Of a stretch of DNA of 64,000 bases, positions 35,940 to 45,448 are shown in pieces; within the stretch, counting starts at the first letter, position 1; every line of letters starts with the position of its first letter. A model generated the notes under the pieces. That model was given only the letters and a program-made list of their open reading frames with translations. It ran no database searches and was not told the DNA's origin. A program made the translations under genes and the position numbers. Source of the stretch: GAS188 sp044445965 (GTDB lineage: Bacteria; Pseudomonadota; Alphaproteobacteria; Rhizobiales; Beijerinckiaceae); assembly GCA_044445965.1 (NCBI GenBank), contig JBIOEJ010000010.1:1-64000 (forward strand), given 5' to 3'.

Positions 35940-38521
35940 GACAGGGCTTCCTGCATCAATGCGGCCTCCGCCTCCGCCAGCATCTCGTCGCGCGCCTCGC
36001 CATGGACCGCCTCGCGGCCGATCTCCAGGATGATCGAAACGGCGAGCGGCGAGACACGCTCCAACCCCTTATGCCTGATTCGCCCCACGATGCGCGAGAG
36101 CATCGTGGCGAGCCGCTTGAGGTCGAGGAGGCCGGTCGCCGCATCCTCGCGCGCCGCCCGCAGCAGGATATGGCCGGGCTCATGCGTGCGCAGCACGTCG
36201 TAGACGAGATCGCTCGAGATGGTCACCTGGCGGCCGGTCTTCTGCAGGCCGGGATGACGGCGCTCGATCAGGCCGGCGATGATGGCGCAGGCGCGGAAGC
36301 TGCGCTTCATCAGCGCCGTCTCGGCGAGCCAGGCCTCGAGATCGTCGCCCAGCATGTCTTGCGCGAACAGGTCGTCGAGCGAAAGCCTCTCCTGCGCGAC
36401 GGCGAGCCCGATATCGCTCAAGCCCCAGACGCCGATGCCGTAATCGTTGCAGGCGAAGCCTAGCGGCCGCAGCCGCGCGCGCTCAAGCCTGCGCGTCAGC
36501 AACATGCCGAGCGTCTGATGGGCGAGCCGCCCCTCGAAAGGATAGGCGACCAGGAAATGGCGGCCGGCGCTCGGGAAGGTCTCGACCAGCAACCCGTCCC
36601 GCTCCGGCAGCAGCGAGCGCCGCGCCTGCCAGGCCAGCCATTGCGCGACCTCGGGCGGCAGCTTCGACCAGCTCGAAGGATCGGCGAGCATCGCCCGCAC
36701 CCTGGCGGCGAGAAAGGTGGAAAGCGGGAATTTGCCGCCGTCATAGGAGGGAATTTTCGGATCGGTGCCGGGCCGGGCCCGAGAGGCCACCACCTCGTTC
36801 TCGCTGATGCCCTCGAAGCGCAGGATCTCGCCCGCGAACATGAAGGTATCGCCGACCGTCATCTGCTCGGCCCAATATTCCTCGAGCTCGCCGAGCACGC
36901 GGCCGGAGCGGCGCAATATGCCGGTCGCGGCCGGAGCGCCCGGCTTGGCGCGTCTGAGACGCCCGAGCCGCACTTTGAGCATCGCGGCCTCGACGATGGT
37001 GCCGACATTCAGCCGGTATTGCTGGATGACGCCCGCGGTCGCGGCGCGCCAGCGTCCATCCCTCCCCTGTCTGATCTTGGCGAAGCGCTCATAGGAGCGC
37101 AGCGCATAGCCCCCCGTCGCCACGAACTCCATCACGGCGTCGAAGCTTTGGCGCGCGAGGCCCGCGTAAGGCGCGGTCGAGGCGACTTCCGCATAGAGCT
37201 CATCGGCGAGGAACGGATCGCCGCAGGCAACGCCGAGCACATGCTGGGCCAGCACGTCGAGCGCGCCGACGCGCGCATCGGGTGTGTCCTGCGCCGCCGC
37301 TTCCACCGCCTCGAGCGCCGCTTCCGCTTCCAGCGCCTCGAAACGGTTCGAGGGCACGATAACGGCTTTCGAGGGTTCGTCGAGCCGGTGATTGGCGCGC
37401 CCGATGCGCTGCATCAAGCGGCTCGCGCCCTTGGGGGCTCCGACATTGACGACGAGATCGACATCGCCCCAATCGATGCCGAGATCGAGCGTCGAGGTGC
37501 ATACGACCGCCTTGAGCCGGCCTTGCGCCATTGCCGCCTCGACCTTCTTGCGCTGCGCCGCATCGAGCGAGCCGTGATGCAGCGCGATCGGCAGCGAATC
37601 CTCGTTCATGCGCCACAGCGCCTGGAACAGGAATTCGGCCTGCATGCGCGTGTTCACGAAGACGAGCGACATCTTATGGGCGCGGATCGCCGCGTAGATC
37701 TCCGGCAAGGCGTGCCTGGTGATATGGCCGGCGAGCGGCAGTTGCGCTTGTGTCGCGAGGATCGACAGATCGGCGGGCGCGGCGCCACCGGCCGTCACGA
37801 GATCGGCGAGACTCGCCGCGCCATCCCGCCGCGTGGTGGCGCCGAGCCAAAGCTGCAAGGCTTGCGGCTCCCGCACGGTCGCCGAAAGACCGACGCAGGC
37901 AAGGCCTGGCGCGATGGTCTTCAGCCGCGCGAGATCGAGCGCCAGCAGGTCGCCGCGCTTCGAGGTCACAAGCGAGTGCAGTTCGTCGACGATGACGCGC
38001 CTTAGGGAGGCGAACAGCTCGCGCGATTCCTTCGCCGCGAGCAACAGCGCCACCTGCTCGGGCGTCGTCAGAAGGATATCGGGCGGCGCCGTCTTCTGGC
38101 GCTGCCTGGCGGCGGTCGAGGTGTCCCCGGTGCGGGTCTCGACACGGATCGCCAATCCCATCTCGGCGAGTGGCGTCCGTAGGTTGCGCTGCACGTCGGC
38201 GGCGAGCGCCTTAAGCGGCGAGACGTAGAGCGTGTGGAGGCGACGCCGTCCGCGTTTCCTCTCCCTCCCTGGACTTGGACCGGATCGTAGTCCGGGCTTT
38301 GATCCGGGGATTGCGGGCGACGCAAGCTCGATCAGGCTCGGCAGGAAGCCGGCGAGCGTCTTGCCGGCTCCGGTCGGCGCCACGAGAAGCACCGAGCGTC
38401 CCTGGCGCGCCTTGCCGATCAGCTCGAGCTGATGGGTGCGCGGCGCCCAGCCCCGCGCGGCAAACCAGGCGGCGAAGGGCTCGGGTAATGTGGCAAAGGG
38501 AGGAACTGCGTCGATCTTCAC
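35936..38521 (-). CDS. Ligase-associated DNA damage response DEXH-box helicase (Lhr-like)
   Basis: The 861-residue SF2 helicase has the Q-motif-like WAPRTHQLELIGKARQGRS, Walker A APTGAGKT at 48-55, a DELH box in VIVDELHSL, TSTLDLGIDWG and QRIGRANHR motif VI, and the long C-terminal Lhr domain. It should unwind nucleic acid with 3'-5' polarity in repair together with PdeM, to which it is translationally coupled. It starts at a GTG. Residues about 68-94 are an extra segment rich in Gly, Pro, Ser and Arg, encoded by a palindrome-bearing stretch (38240-38320), that is not expected between motifs I and Ia. Confidence 0.92.
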   Translation of the reverse strand: MKIDAVPPFATLPEPFAAWFAARGWAPRTHQLELIGKARQGRSVLLVAPTGAGKTLAGFLPSLIELASPAIPGSKPGLRSGPSPGRERKRGRRRLHTLYVSPLKALAADVQRNLRTPLAEMGLAIRVETRTGDTSTAARQRQKTAPPDILLTTPEQVALLLAAKESRELFASLRRVIVDELHSLVTSKRGDLLALDLARLKTIAPGLACVGLSATVREPQALQLWLGATTRRDGAASLADLVTAGGAAPADLSILATQAQLPLAGHITRHALPEIYAAIRAHKMSLVFVNTRMQAEFLFQALWRMNEDSLPIALHHGSLDAAQRKKVEAAMAQGRLKAVVCTSTLDLGIDWGDVDLVVNVGAPKGASRLMQRIGRANHRLDEPSKAVIVPSNRFEALEAEAALEAVEAAAQDTPDARVGALDVLAQHVLGVACGDPFLADELYAEVASTAPYAGLARQSFDAVMEFVATGGYALRSYERFAKIRQGRDGRWRAATAGVIQQYRLNVGTIVEAAMLKVRLGRLRRAKPGAPAATGILRRSGRVLGELEEYWAEQMTVGDTFMFAGEILRFEGISENEVVASRARPGTDPKIPSYDGGKFPLSTFLAARVRAMLADPSSWSKLPPEVAQWLAWQARRSLLPERDGLLVETFPSAGRHFLVAYPFEGRLAHQTLGMLLTRRLERARLRPLGFACNDYGIGVWGLSDIGLAVAQERLSLDDLFAQDMLGDDLEAWLAETALMKRSFRACAIIAGLIERRHPGLQKTGRQVTISSDLVYDVLRTHEPGHILLRAAREDAATGLLDLKRLATMLSRIVGRIRHKGLERVSPLAVSIILEIGREAVHGEARDEMLAEAEAALMQEALS
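38240..38320. repeat. Palindrome-bearing in-frame insertion in helicase gene
   Basis: Within the helicase coding region, CCGGATC (38280-38286) pairs with GATCCGG (38301-38307), and the flanks are also self-complementary. The encoded 27 residues interrupt the usual short link between motif I and LYVSPLKALA. The length keeps frame. This looks like a repeat element captured in a coding sequence. Confidence 0.6.
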
Positions 38522-38641
38522 CCTGAAGAGCCGGAGCCTTTCGCGGTCATGTCAGGCTTTGCGTCGTCGCAAGATGACGCTCGCTCTGGGGCAAGCGCTT
38601 TCGATAAGGCAGGATGCCCGCCGCAGGCGGGGGAATCAAGC

Positions 38642-39445
38642 TCACGCCTTCAACAGCCACTCATGCTCGGCGGCATTGTGGAAGCGCCAGGTCCGCTTCG
38701 GGCCGGCCATGACGTTGAGGTAATAGAGGTCATAGCCATGCGTCGCCGCGCAGGGATGGTAGCCCTTCGGCACGAGCGCGACGTCGCCGTCCTCGACCGT
38801 CATGGTCTCGTCGAGCGCGCGATCATCGGTGTAGACGCGCTGGAAGGCGAAACCCTGGGAAGGGTTCAGCCGGTGGTAATAGGTTTCCTCGAGCAGCGAT
38901 TCATGGGGCAGGTTGTCGACATCGTGCTTGTGCGGCGGATAGGACGAGGTGTGCCCGCCTGGCGTGATGACCTCGACCACGAGAAGGGAATCCGCCTCGG
39001 CGGTCTCGGGAAGGATATTGGTGACGTAGCGGGTGTTGGTGCCCTTGCCGCGTATCTCCTGGCCGAGACCGGACGGCGGAATGAGGCGCGCCGGGCGCGC
39101 GCCGGCCTTCCCGGGCGCCGAGCAGACGGCGAGCGTCACATCGGTTGCGGCCACTGCCCGCCAATCGGAGCCGGCCGGCACATAGACCGAAAAGGGTTTG
39201 CCGGCGAAGGGCGATGAGCGTTCGCCGATGACGCCGAAGTCGCGCCCGCCGGACAGCACCTGCGCGCGGCCGCAGATGAGGACGAGGCAGACCTCGCGCT
39301 CCTTCGTATCGGCCTCGATGGATTGCCCAGCCTGCAAGCGATGCACATCGAAGCCGACATAGGTCCAATTGGCGCTTTGCGGCGTGACATGGGTGATTCG
39401 CCCTCGGCCATCGGGAGCGGATGGCTTGATCAACAGCCTCGACAT
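38642..39445 (-). CDS. iolB: 5-deoxy-glucuronate isomerase
   Basis: The 267-residue bicupin isomerase has PPHKHDVDNLPHESLLEETYYHR with metal-binding His and Glu, and VPKGYHPCAATHGYDLYYLNVMAG. IolB converts 5-deoxy-glucuronate to 2-deoxy-5-keto-gluconate in myo-inositol breakdown. AGGAGG lies before the ATG. It is the last gene of the minus-strand iol unit, separated from iolE by an inverted heptad repeat. Confidence 0.96.
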   Translation of the reverse strand: MSRLLIKPSAPDGRGRITHVTPQSANWTYVGFDVHRLQAGQSIEADTKEREVCLVLICGRAQVLSGGRDFGVIGERSSPFAGKPFSVYVPAGSDWRAVAATDVTLAVCSAPGKAGARPARLIPPSGLGQEIRGKGTNTRYVTNILPETAEADSLLVVEVITPGGHTSSYPPHKHDVDNLPHESLLEETYYHRLNPSQGFAFQRVYTDDRALDETMTVEDGDVALVPKGYHPCAATHGYDLYYLNVMAGPKRTWRFHNAAEHEWLLKA

Positions 39446-39462
39446 TCGACCTCCTATCTCAG

Positions 39463-39539
39463 AAGCGAATAGTGAGTAGCGAATGGCGAATGGAGGGCGG
39501 GCTCTGAACTACTCGCAATTCGCTACTCGCTATTCGCTA
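39463..39539. repeat. Inverted heptad repeat (GCGAATA/GCGAGTA) between iolB and iolE
   Basis: The left arm (about 39464-39493) and right arm (about 39509-39539) are about 30-base imperfect inverted repeats built from heptads such as GCGAATA and GCGAGTA. The loop is about 15 bases. The iolE stop (39537-39539, minus strand TAG) is the TAG at the tip of the right arm. Degenerate relatives occur at 48496-48575 and 62757-62793. Confidence 0.82.
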
Positions 39540-40421
39540 CTTCCTTAACCCCGCTTCCTCGAGGAACCGCTTGACATTGGCGCAGCCGAGCTTCGCATAG
39601 GTCGCTGGATCGGCCTTCGCGGGGTCTTGCTCGGCCTCGACCACGACCCAGCCGGCATAGCCGGGAAGTTCCCGGAAAACCGAGACGAAATCGATGATGC
39701 CGTCGCCCGGCACGGTGTAGACGCCCTCGACCACCGATTTCAGGAAGGACCAGTTCTCCCGGCCTGCGCGCGCCATCACCTCGCCGCGCACATCCTTGGT
39801 GTGCACATGGGCGATCCGCCGGCGATGGCGTCTGGCGAGCACCGCCGGATCGGCGCCGCCCCAATACGCATGGCCGGTATCGAGCAAGAGCTTCACGGCC
39901 GGGCCGGTGCTCTTCATCAAGCGGTCGATCTCGGCCTCGGTCTGCACCACCGTGCCCATATGGTGGTGGTAGACGAGGGCGAGACCGACGGCATCGAGCT
40001 TCTCGGCGAAGGCCGTGAGGCCGGAAGCGAAACGCGCCCATTCGGCATCGGTCATCACCGGGCGCCGCGAGAGCGGCTTCGTCTTGTCGCCATGCACGGT
40101 GCGCGTGCATTCGGCCGCGATCAGCACCTTGCAGCCCATCGCCTTGAGCAGCCCCGCATGAGCTTGCGCCGCCGCGAATTCCTTTTCCGCGTCGCGCTCG
40201 ATCAGGAAGGTCGAATACCAGCCGGAGACGAGGGCGAGGCCATGCGCCTCGAGAATAGGCTTCAGCTTCGACGCCTCGCGTGGGAATTTATTGCCGAGCT
40301 CCATGCCCTCGAAGCCTGCCGCCTTGGCCTCGGTCAGGCATTGCTCCAGCGGGATATGGCCCCCGAGCTGGACCATGTCGTCATTCGACCAGCCGATCGG
40401 GTTGGCGCCGATACGGATCAT
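39537..40421 (-). CDS. iolE: Myo-inosose-2 dehydratase
   Basis: The 294-residue TIM-barrel protein has GANPIGWSNDDM at the start, GMELGNKFPRE, LVYHHHMGTVV near 140 and LLLDTGHAYWGG near 180, which carry metal ligands. IolE dehydrates scyllo-inosose to the diketone used by IolD. GAGGAG precedes the ATG. It lies 11 bases downstream of iolD, so the two are probably co-transcribed. Confidence 0.95.
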   Translation of the reverse strand: MIRIGANPIGWSNDDMVQLGGHIPLEQCLTEAKAAGFEGMELGNKFPREASKLKPILEAHGLALVSGWYSTFLIERDAEKEFAAAQAHAGLLKAMGCKVLIAAECTRTVHGDKTKPLSRRPVMTDAEWARFASGLTAFAEKLDAVGLALVYHHHMGTVVQTEAEIDRLMKSTGPAVKLLLDTGHAYWGGADPAVLARRHRRRIAHVHTKDVRGEVMARAGRENWSFLKSVVEGVYTVPGDGIIDFVSVFRELPGYAGWVVVEAEQDPAKADPATYAKLGCANVKRFLEEAGLRK

Positions 40422-40432
40422 TCAGCTTCTCC

Positions 40433-42283
40433 TCAATCGCCCAGCCGCTGTCGCGCGGTCGCAGCCTCATAGGCTTTGCGCGCGGCATCGACCTCGCGCC
40501 GCGCCGAGACCTCCGGCACCGCCACATCCCACCAGGCGCCGCCCTCCTTGGTGGTGACCAGCGGGTCGGTATCGATGACGACCACGCTCGTGCGCGGATG
40601 GGTCTTCGCCTCCGCGAGGGCCTTTTCGAGCTCGGCGATCGACGACGCCTTGACGGCGATGGCGCCGAGGCTTTCGGCATGGGCGCGAAAGTCGATGTCG
40701 GGCAGAGTCTCGTGCCGCGCATCCGCGAGCAGATTGTTGAAGCTCGCCCCGCCAGTCGCCATCTGCAAGCGGTTGATACAGGCAAAGCCCCGATTATCGA
40801 GCACGATGATGGTGAGCTTCCTGCCGAGCATCACCGAGGTTGCGATCTCGGAATTCATCATCAGATAGGAGCCGTCGCCGACCATCACGACGACCTCCTC
40901 GTCGGGCTTGGCGAGCTTCACGCCGAGCCCGCCGGCGATCTCATAGCCCATGCAGGAATAGCCATATTCCATATGGTAGCTGCCTGACGCTCCGGCTTTC
41001 CATAATTTGTGCAATTCGCCGGGCAGGCCGCCCGCCGCGCAGACCAGCGTCGCCTTCGGTCCAAAGGAGCGGATGGCCGCCCCGATCACCTGCGCATCCG
41101 AAGGGAGCGCATTGCCGCGCGGCGCCGCCAGCGCCTTGGCGGCGGCCTTCGTCCAGGCCGCCTTGTGCGCCGCAGCGGCTTTCGTCCATTGGCGCGGCGC
41201 CGCGTGATCGCCGAGCGTCCTCCCCAATTCATCAAGACCGGCGCGCGCATCGGCGACGAGCGGCCGGGAGCCGTGCTTGCCCGCGTCATAGGCCTGCACG
41301 TTCAGCGACACGATGCGCCGCTTGGGGTTCTTGAACAGCGCCCAGGATCCGGTGGTGAAATCCTGGAGGCGCGTGCCGACGGCAAGGATGAGATCGGCCT
41401 CGGCGGCGAGCGCATTCGACGCCGCAGTGCCGGTGACCCCGATCGAGCCCATGTTCAGGGGATGATCGTCGGGCAGCGCCGACTTGCCGGCCTGCGTCTC
41501 CGCCACCGGAAAGCCGTGGCGCTCCGCGAAGCGCGCCAGCGTATCAGAGGCTTGCGAATAGAGCACGCCGCCGCCGGCGACGATGAGCGGCTTCTTGGCG
41601 TCGCGTACCAGGCTCGCGGCTTGCAGCAGCTCCTCCGCGTCCGGAGCCGGCCGCCGCGAGGTCCAGACGCGTTTCTCGAAGAAGCTTTGCGGATAATCGA
41701 AGGCCTCGGTCTGCACGTCCTGGCAGAGCGCGAGCGTCACCGGCCCGCAGTCGGCGGGGTCCGTCAGCACAGCCATCATGCGCCCCGCCGCGGGGATCAA
41801 TTGCTCCGGGCGCGTCAGCCTGTCGAAATAGCGCGATACCGGACGCAATGTGTCGTTCGCCGAGACGAGCCCGTCGCCGAAATCCTCGACCTGCTGCAGC
41901 ACCGGGTCCGGCCGCCTGTTGGCGAACACGTCGCCCGGCAGCAGGAGGAGCGGCAGCCGGTTGACATGCGCGACGGCGGCAGCCGTGACGAGGTTGGTGG
42001 CGCCGGGGCCGATCGAGGTGGTGCAGGCCATCATGCGGCGGCGGAAGCTCGCCTTGGCGAAAGCGATGGCGGCGTGCGCCATGGCTTGCTCGTTATGGGC
42101 GCGCAAGGTCGGCAGCTCGTGGCGCAGCTGGTATAGCGCCTCGCCGAGGCCCGCGACATTGCCATGGCCGAAGATCGCCCAGACGCCTGCGAAGATCGGC
42201 ATCTCCACGCCCTCGATGATCGTCCTCTGGGCGGCGAGGAAGCGCGTCAGCGCCTGCGCCATGGTGAGCCGAACGGTCTTCAT
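40433..42283 (-). CDS. iolD: 3D-(3,5/4)-trihydroxycyclohexane-1,2-dione hydrolase
   Basis: The 616-residue thiamine diphosphate enzyme has the Pyr domain segment GHGNVAGLGEALY near 33, VEDFGDGLVSAND, and the C-terminal cofactor motif VMVGDGSYLMMNSEIATS...LDNRGFACINRLQ. IolD opens the ring of the diketone to 5-deoxy-glucuronate. It lies between iolE and iolC on the same strand. Confidence 0.97.
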   Translation of the reverse strand: MKTVRLTMAQALTRFLAAQRTIIEGVEMPIFAGVWAIFGHGNVAGLGEALYQLRHELPTLRAHNEQAMAHAAIAFAKASFRRRMMACTTSIGPGATNLVTAAAVAHVNRLPLLLLPGDVFANRRPDPVLQQVEDFGDGLVSANDTLRPVSRYFDRLTRPEQLIPAAGRMMAVLTDPADCGPVTLALCQDVQTEAFDYPQSFFEKRVWTSRRPAPDAEELLQAASLVRDAKKPLIVAGGGVLYSQASDTLARFAERHGFPVAETQAGKSALPDDHPLNMGSIGVTGTAASNALAAEADLILAVGTRLQDFTTGSWALFKNPKRRIVSLNVQAYDAGKHGSRPLVADARAGLDELGRTLGDHAAPRQWTKAAAAHKAAWTKAAAKALAAPRGNALPSDAQVIGAAIRSFGPKATLVCAAGGLPGELHKLWKAGASGSYHMEYGYSCMGYEIAGGLGVKLAKPDEEVVVMVGDGSYLMMNSEIATSVMLGRKLTIIVLDNRGFACINRLQMATGGASFNNLLADARHETLPDIDFRAHAESLGAIAVKASSIAELEKALAEAKTHPRTSVVVIDTDPLVTTKEGGAWWDVAVPEVSARREVDAARKAYEAATARQRLGD

Positions 42284-42308
42284 CTCATTATCCTCACGCA
42301 GCCATCCC

Positions 42309-44249
42309 TCACGCAGCCAGATTCAGGCCTTTGGCGTCGTTCCACGCATCGACGAGCTTGCCGAAGCGCCGCGCCATATCGGCGATCGCGGCCTCGTCGT
42401 CCATGCGGCCGGCGAACCAGGCTGAAGCCGCCTCGGCGAAGATCGTACGGCCGATCGCGAAGCCCTTGACGAGGGGGCAGTCGGCGGCGGCGCGCAAGGC
42501 GGCAATCAGCGGTTCGGCGGCGGCGCCGAGCCCCAGCATGACGACGCCGCGGCAATAGGGATCGTTCGCCGCGACGACGCGCTCGATGGCGGCCCAGCCG
42601 CTTGCGCTCGCCTGCGGCTCGAGCTTCCACCAATCGGGCTTGATGCCGAGCGCGTAGAGCCACGCCAATACGGCAGCGACCGTGCCCTCGTCGAGCTTTC
42701 TATGCTGGCCGGCTATGATCTCGATCAGCAATTCGCGCCCCAGCGTGCGGGCGGCGTCGTGGACGCGGAGAAGCTCGCGGTCCTGGCGCGATTTGAGATC
42801 CGCGTCATCATCGGGATGATAGAAGCATAGGCACTTGACGGTGTGGTGCACCGGCCATTCGGCGAGATGGCTGCCGAGATCGGCAAACCCGTCGAAATCG
42901 AGCGGGCGCGAGCCCGGCTTCTCGACCGGGCGCCCGATCCAGAGAGGATGTCGCGCAGCCAGGTGGAGGGCCTCCCCGCCATAGGTCGAATCGAGAAGCA
43001 CGCCGAAGCCGTCGCGCCCCTTGGCGACCCGCGCGGCCGCGTCGACCGCGAGCGCCTTGAAAGCGGCGATCCTGCGGCGGTCTGCGCCATGGCGATGGGC
43101 AAGCTCCTCGAACAAGGGCCGGTGATCGATCGCCAGCGCCGTCAGGGTCGGGGGTTGGGCCCGGCGTGTCGTCGCCCAATGCACATGGTTGAGCATCGCG
43201 TCCTTGCGCAGCGCGCGATGCGGGCTGCCATGCGTCAGGAAATATTGCAGCTCCTCGAAGGTCGGGCTTTCCGGCGAGCACAGAAGCCGCGACACGGCGA
43301 AGGCGCCGCAGGCATTGGCGATGGTCGCCGCCATCTCGTAGCTCTCGCCTCTCAGCCAGCCGCGCAGGAAGCCCGAGATGAAGGCGTCGCCCGCCCCCAG
43401 CACGTTATAGACCTCGATCGGGAAGCCCTTGCCGATGATGCCGTCATCGATGGCGCCCGGGATCGCAGCGGGGAAGACGACGCAGCCCATCGGTCCGCGC
43501 TTCAGCACGATGACGCCCTTGGTGAGGGCGCGGATGGCAGTGAGGGCTTCGAGCGTATCCTCTTTGCCGGCCGCGATATGGATCTCCTCTTCGGTGCCGA
43601 CGATTAGATCGCAATCCGGCAGGATGGAGCGCAGATGCGCCGAGACCGCATCCGACCTCACATAGCGCTCATCGCCCGCCGCATGGCCGGCGAGCCCCCA
43701 GAGATTGGGACGGTAATCGATGTCGAAGACGCATCTGCCGCCATGCTCATGGGCGATCCGCATCGCCTTGCGCTGCGCCGCATCCGCGTTCGGAGTCGAA
43801 AAATGCGTGCCCGTGACCACGACCGCCTTGGCGCTGGCGATGAAGGCCGCGTCGATATCGCTCTCGTCGAGCGCCATGTCGGCGCAGTTCTCGCGGTAGA
43901 AAAGCAGCGGAAAGCTCGCATCGCTCTCGACCGAAAGGATAGCGAGCGCGGTGAGCCTTGCCGGATCTGTGCGGATGCCGTCCTGCGCTACGCCCTCGCG
44001 CCGCATCTGCTCGCGCACGAAACGGCCCATCTGCTCGTCGCCGACGCGGGTGATAAGACCGGATTTGAGCCCGAGCCTCGCCGTCCCGATGGCGATATTC
44101 GCCGGGCAGCCGCCGACCGACTTCGCGAAGGAGGCGATATCCTCGAGCCGCGAGCCGATCTGCTGGCCGTAGAGATCGACAGAGCAGCGGCCGATGGCGA
44201 TCACGTCGAGCGACTTCGCGGCCGGCTTCCCCTGCGGCCCATCCGACAT
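42309..44249 (-). CDS. iolC: 5-dehydro-2-deoxygluconokinase fused to DUF2090 domain
   Basis: The 646-residue protein is a fusion. Residues about 13-325 are a PfkB-type kinase (AIGRCSVDLYGQQIG, GGCPANIAIGTARLG, GAGDAFISGFLRGWL) that phosphorylates 5-dehydro-2-deoxygluconate. Residues about 330-646 are DUF2090, a TIM-barrel related to class I aldolases (WATTRRAQPPTLTALAIDHR, then KCLCFYHPDD). In organisms with this fusion the C-terminal half is a good candidate for the IolJ aldolase step. No separate iolJ is in the cluster. Confidence 0.93.
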   Translation of the reverse strand: MSDGPQGKPAAKSLDVIAIGRCSVDLYGQQIGSRLEDIASFAKSVGGCPANIAIGTARLGLKSGLITRVGDEQMGRFVREQMRREGVAQDGIRTDPARLTALAILSVESDASFPLLFYRENCADMALDESDIDAAFIASAKAVVVTGTHFSTPNADAAQRKAMRIAHEHGGRCVFDIDYRPNLWGLAGHAAGDERYVRSDAVSAHLRSILPDCDLIVGTEEEIHIAAGKEDTLEALTAIRALTKGVIVLKRGPMGCVVFPAAIPGAIDDGIIGKGFPIEVYNVLGAGDAFISGFLRGWLRGESYEMAATIANACGAFAVSRLLCSPESPTFEELQYFLTHGSPHRALRKDAMLNHVHWATTRRAQPPTLTALAIDHRPLFEELAHRHGADRRRIAAFKALAVDAAARVAKGRDGFGVLLDSTYGGEALHLAARHPLWIGRPVEKPGSRPLDFDGFADLGSHLAEWPVHHTVKCLCFYHPDDDADLKSRQDRELLRVHDAARTLGRELLIEIIAGQHRKLDEGTVAAVLAWLYALGIKPDWWKLEPQASASGWAAIERVVAANDPYCRGVVMLGLGAAAEPLIAALRAAADCPLVKGFAIGRTIFAEAASAWFAGRMDDEAAIADMARRFGKLVDAWNDAKGLNLAA

Positions 44250-44397
44250 GGCGTTCTCCCAAGGGCATTCTCTCCAGGAGCCCGATGAAACATGAGTTGC
44301 GAAATCGCGTCAAACCGCGATGTTGCGCGCTTGACCGGCGCCGTGCATCAAGGCGAAAGCCGCGCCATAGAGATCGCGACACCCAAGGGAGAGGAAC

Positions 44398-45393
44398 ATG
44401 ATTCGCATAGGGCTTCTCGGAGCCGGCCGCATCGGCCAAATCCATGGCCGCAATGTCGCGGCGCATCAGGGCGCTTCGCTCGTCGCCGTCGCCGACGCGG
44501 TCGCGGCTTCGGCAGCGGCGCTGGCCAAGGCGACGGGAGCGCAAGCGCGGAGCGTCGAGGAGCTCATCGCCGCCAAGGACATCGAGGCGGTGATGATCTG
44601 CGCCTCGACCGATACCCATGCCGCGCTCATCGAACGCGCCGCCAAGGTGGGTAAGGCGATCTTCTGCGAAAAGCCGGTCGATCTTTCGGCCAAGCGTATC
44701 GTCCAGACGCTGCGCAAGACGGATGCGGCCGGCGTCAAGCTGATGATCGGCTTCAACCGCCGCTTCGACCCGCATTTCTCCGCCTTGAGGAAGCGGCTCG
44801 CCGCGGGCGCCGTCGGCGAGGTGGAGATCGTGACCATCCTGTCGCGCGATCCCTCCCCGCCGCCGATCGATTACGTAAAGCGCTCAGGCGGGCTGTTCCG
44901 CGACATGATGATCCACGATCTCGACATGGCGCGTTTCCTGTTGGGCGAGGACCCGGCCGAGGTGCAGGCCTTGGGCTCGAGCCTCGTCGACCCGGCGATC
45001 GGCGAGGCGGGGGATGTCGATACCGCCGTCGTGCAGATGCGGACGAAATCCGGCAAGCTCTGCCAAATCTCGAATTCGCGCCGCGCCAGCTACGGCTATG
45101 ACCAGCGCATCGAGGTGCATGGCTCGAAGGGCCTGCTGCGCGCCGGCAATGTCCATGAGACGACGGTCGAGCAGGCAACGGCCAAAGGCTTCACCACGGA
45201 CCCGATCGAGAATTTCTTCCTCGAACGCTATGCGGCCGCCTATCGACTCGAGCTCGACGCCTTCGTCGCTGCCGTGAAGTCGGGCCGCGCCCCCTCCCCT
45301 TCCGGTCATGACGGGCTCAAGGCCCAGCTCCTCGCGGACGCCGCCACACTGTCCGCGCAAAGCGGCAAGCCGGTTCGAGTGGCGCTGTCGTAG
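44398..45393 (+). CDS. iolG: Inositol 2-dehydrogenase
   Basis: The 331-residue Gfo/Idh/MocA protein has the NAD motif GLLGAGRIGQIHGRN near 5-19, CEKPVDLS near 93, NRRFDPHF and the catalytic segment FRDMMIHDLDMARF near 170. It oxidises myo-inositol to scyllo-inosose. GGGAGAGGAAC precedes the ATG. It is divergent from iolC with 148 bases between, a likely control region for the whole cluster. Confidence 0.95.
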   Translation: MIRIGLLGAGRIGQIHGRNVAAHQGASLVAVADAVAASAAALAKATGAQARSVEELIAAKDIEAVMICASTDTHAALIERAAKVGKAIFCEKPVDLSAKRIVQTLRKTDAAGVKLMIGFNRRFDPHFSALRKRLAAGAVGEVEIVTILSRDPSPPPIDYVKRSGGLFRDMMIHDLDMARFLLGEDPAEVQALGSSLVDPAIGEAGDVDTAVVQMRTKSGKLCQISNSRRASYGYDQRIEVHGSKGLLRAGNVHETTVEQATAKGFTTDPIENFFLERYAAAYRLELDAFVAAVKSGRAPSPSGHDGLKAQLLADAATLSAQSGKPVRVALS

Positions 45394-45448
45394 AGGGTCC
45401 AGGGTTCGACGAATTTAACCGGACCGACTTGAAAGACGAGGGAACGCA

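Noticed and set aside
39463..39539. CRISPR-like array
   Set aside because: The repeats are heptads in inverted arms with no regular spacers and no cas genes.
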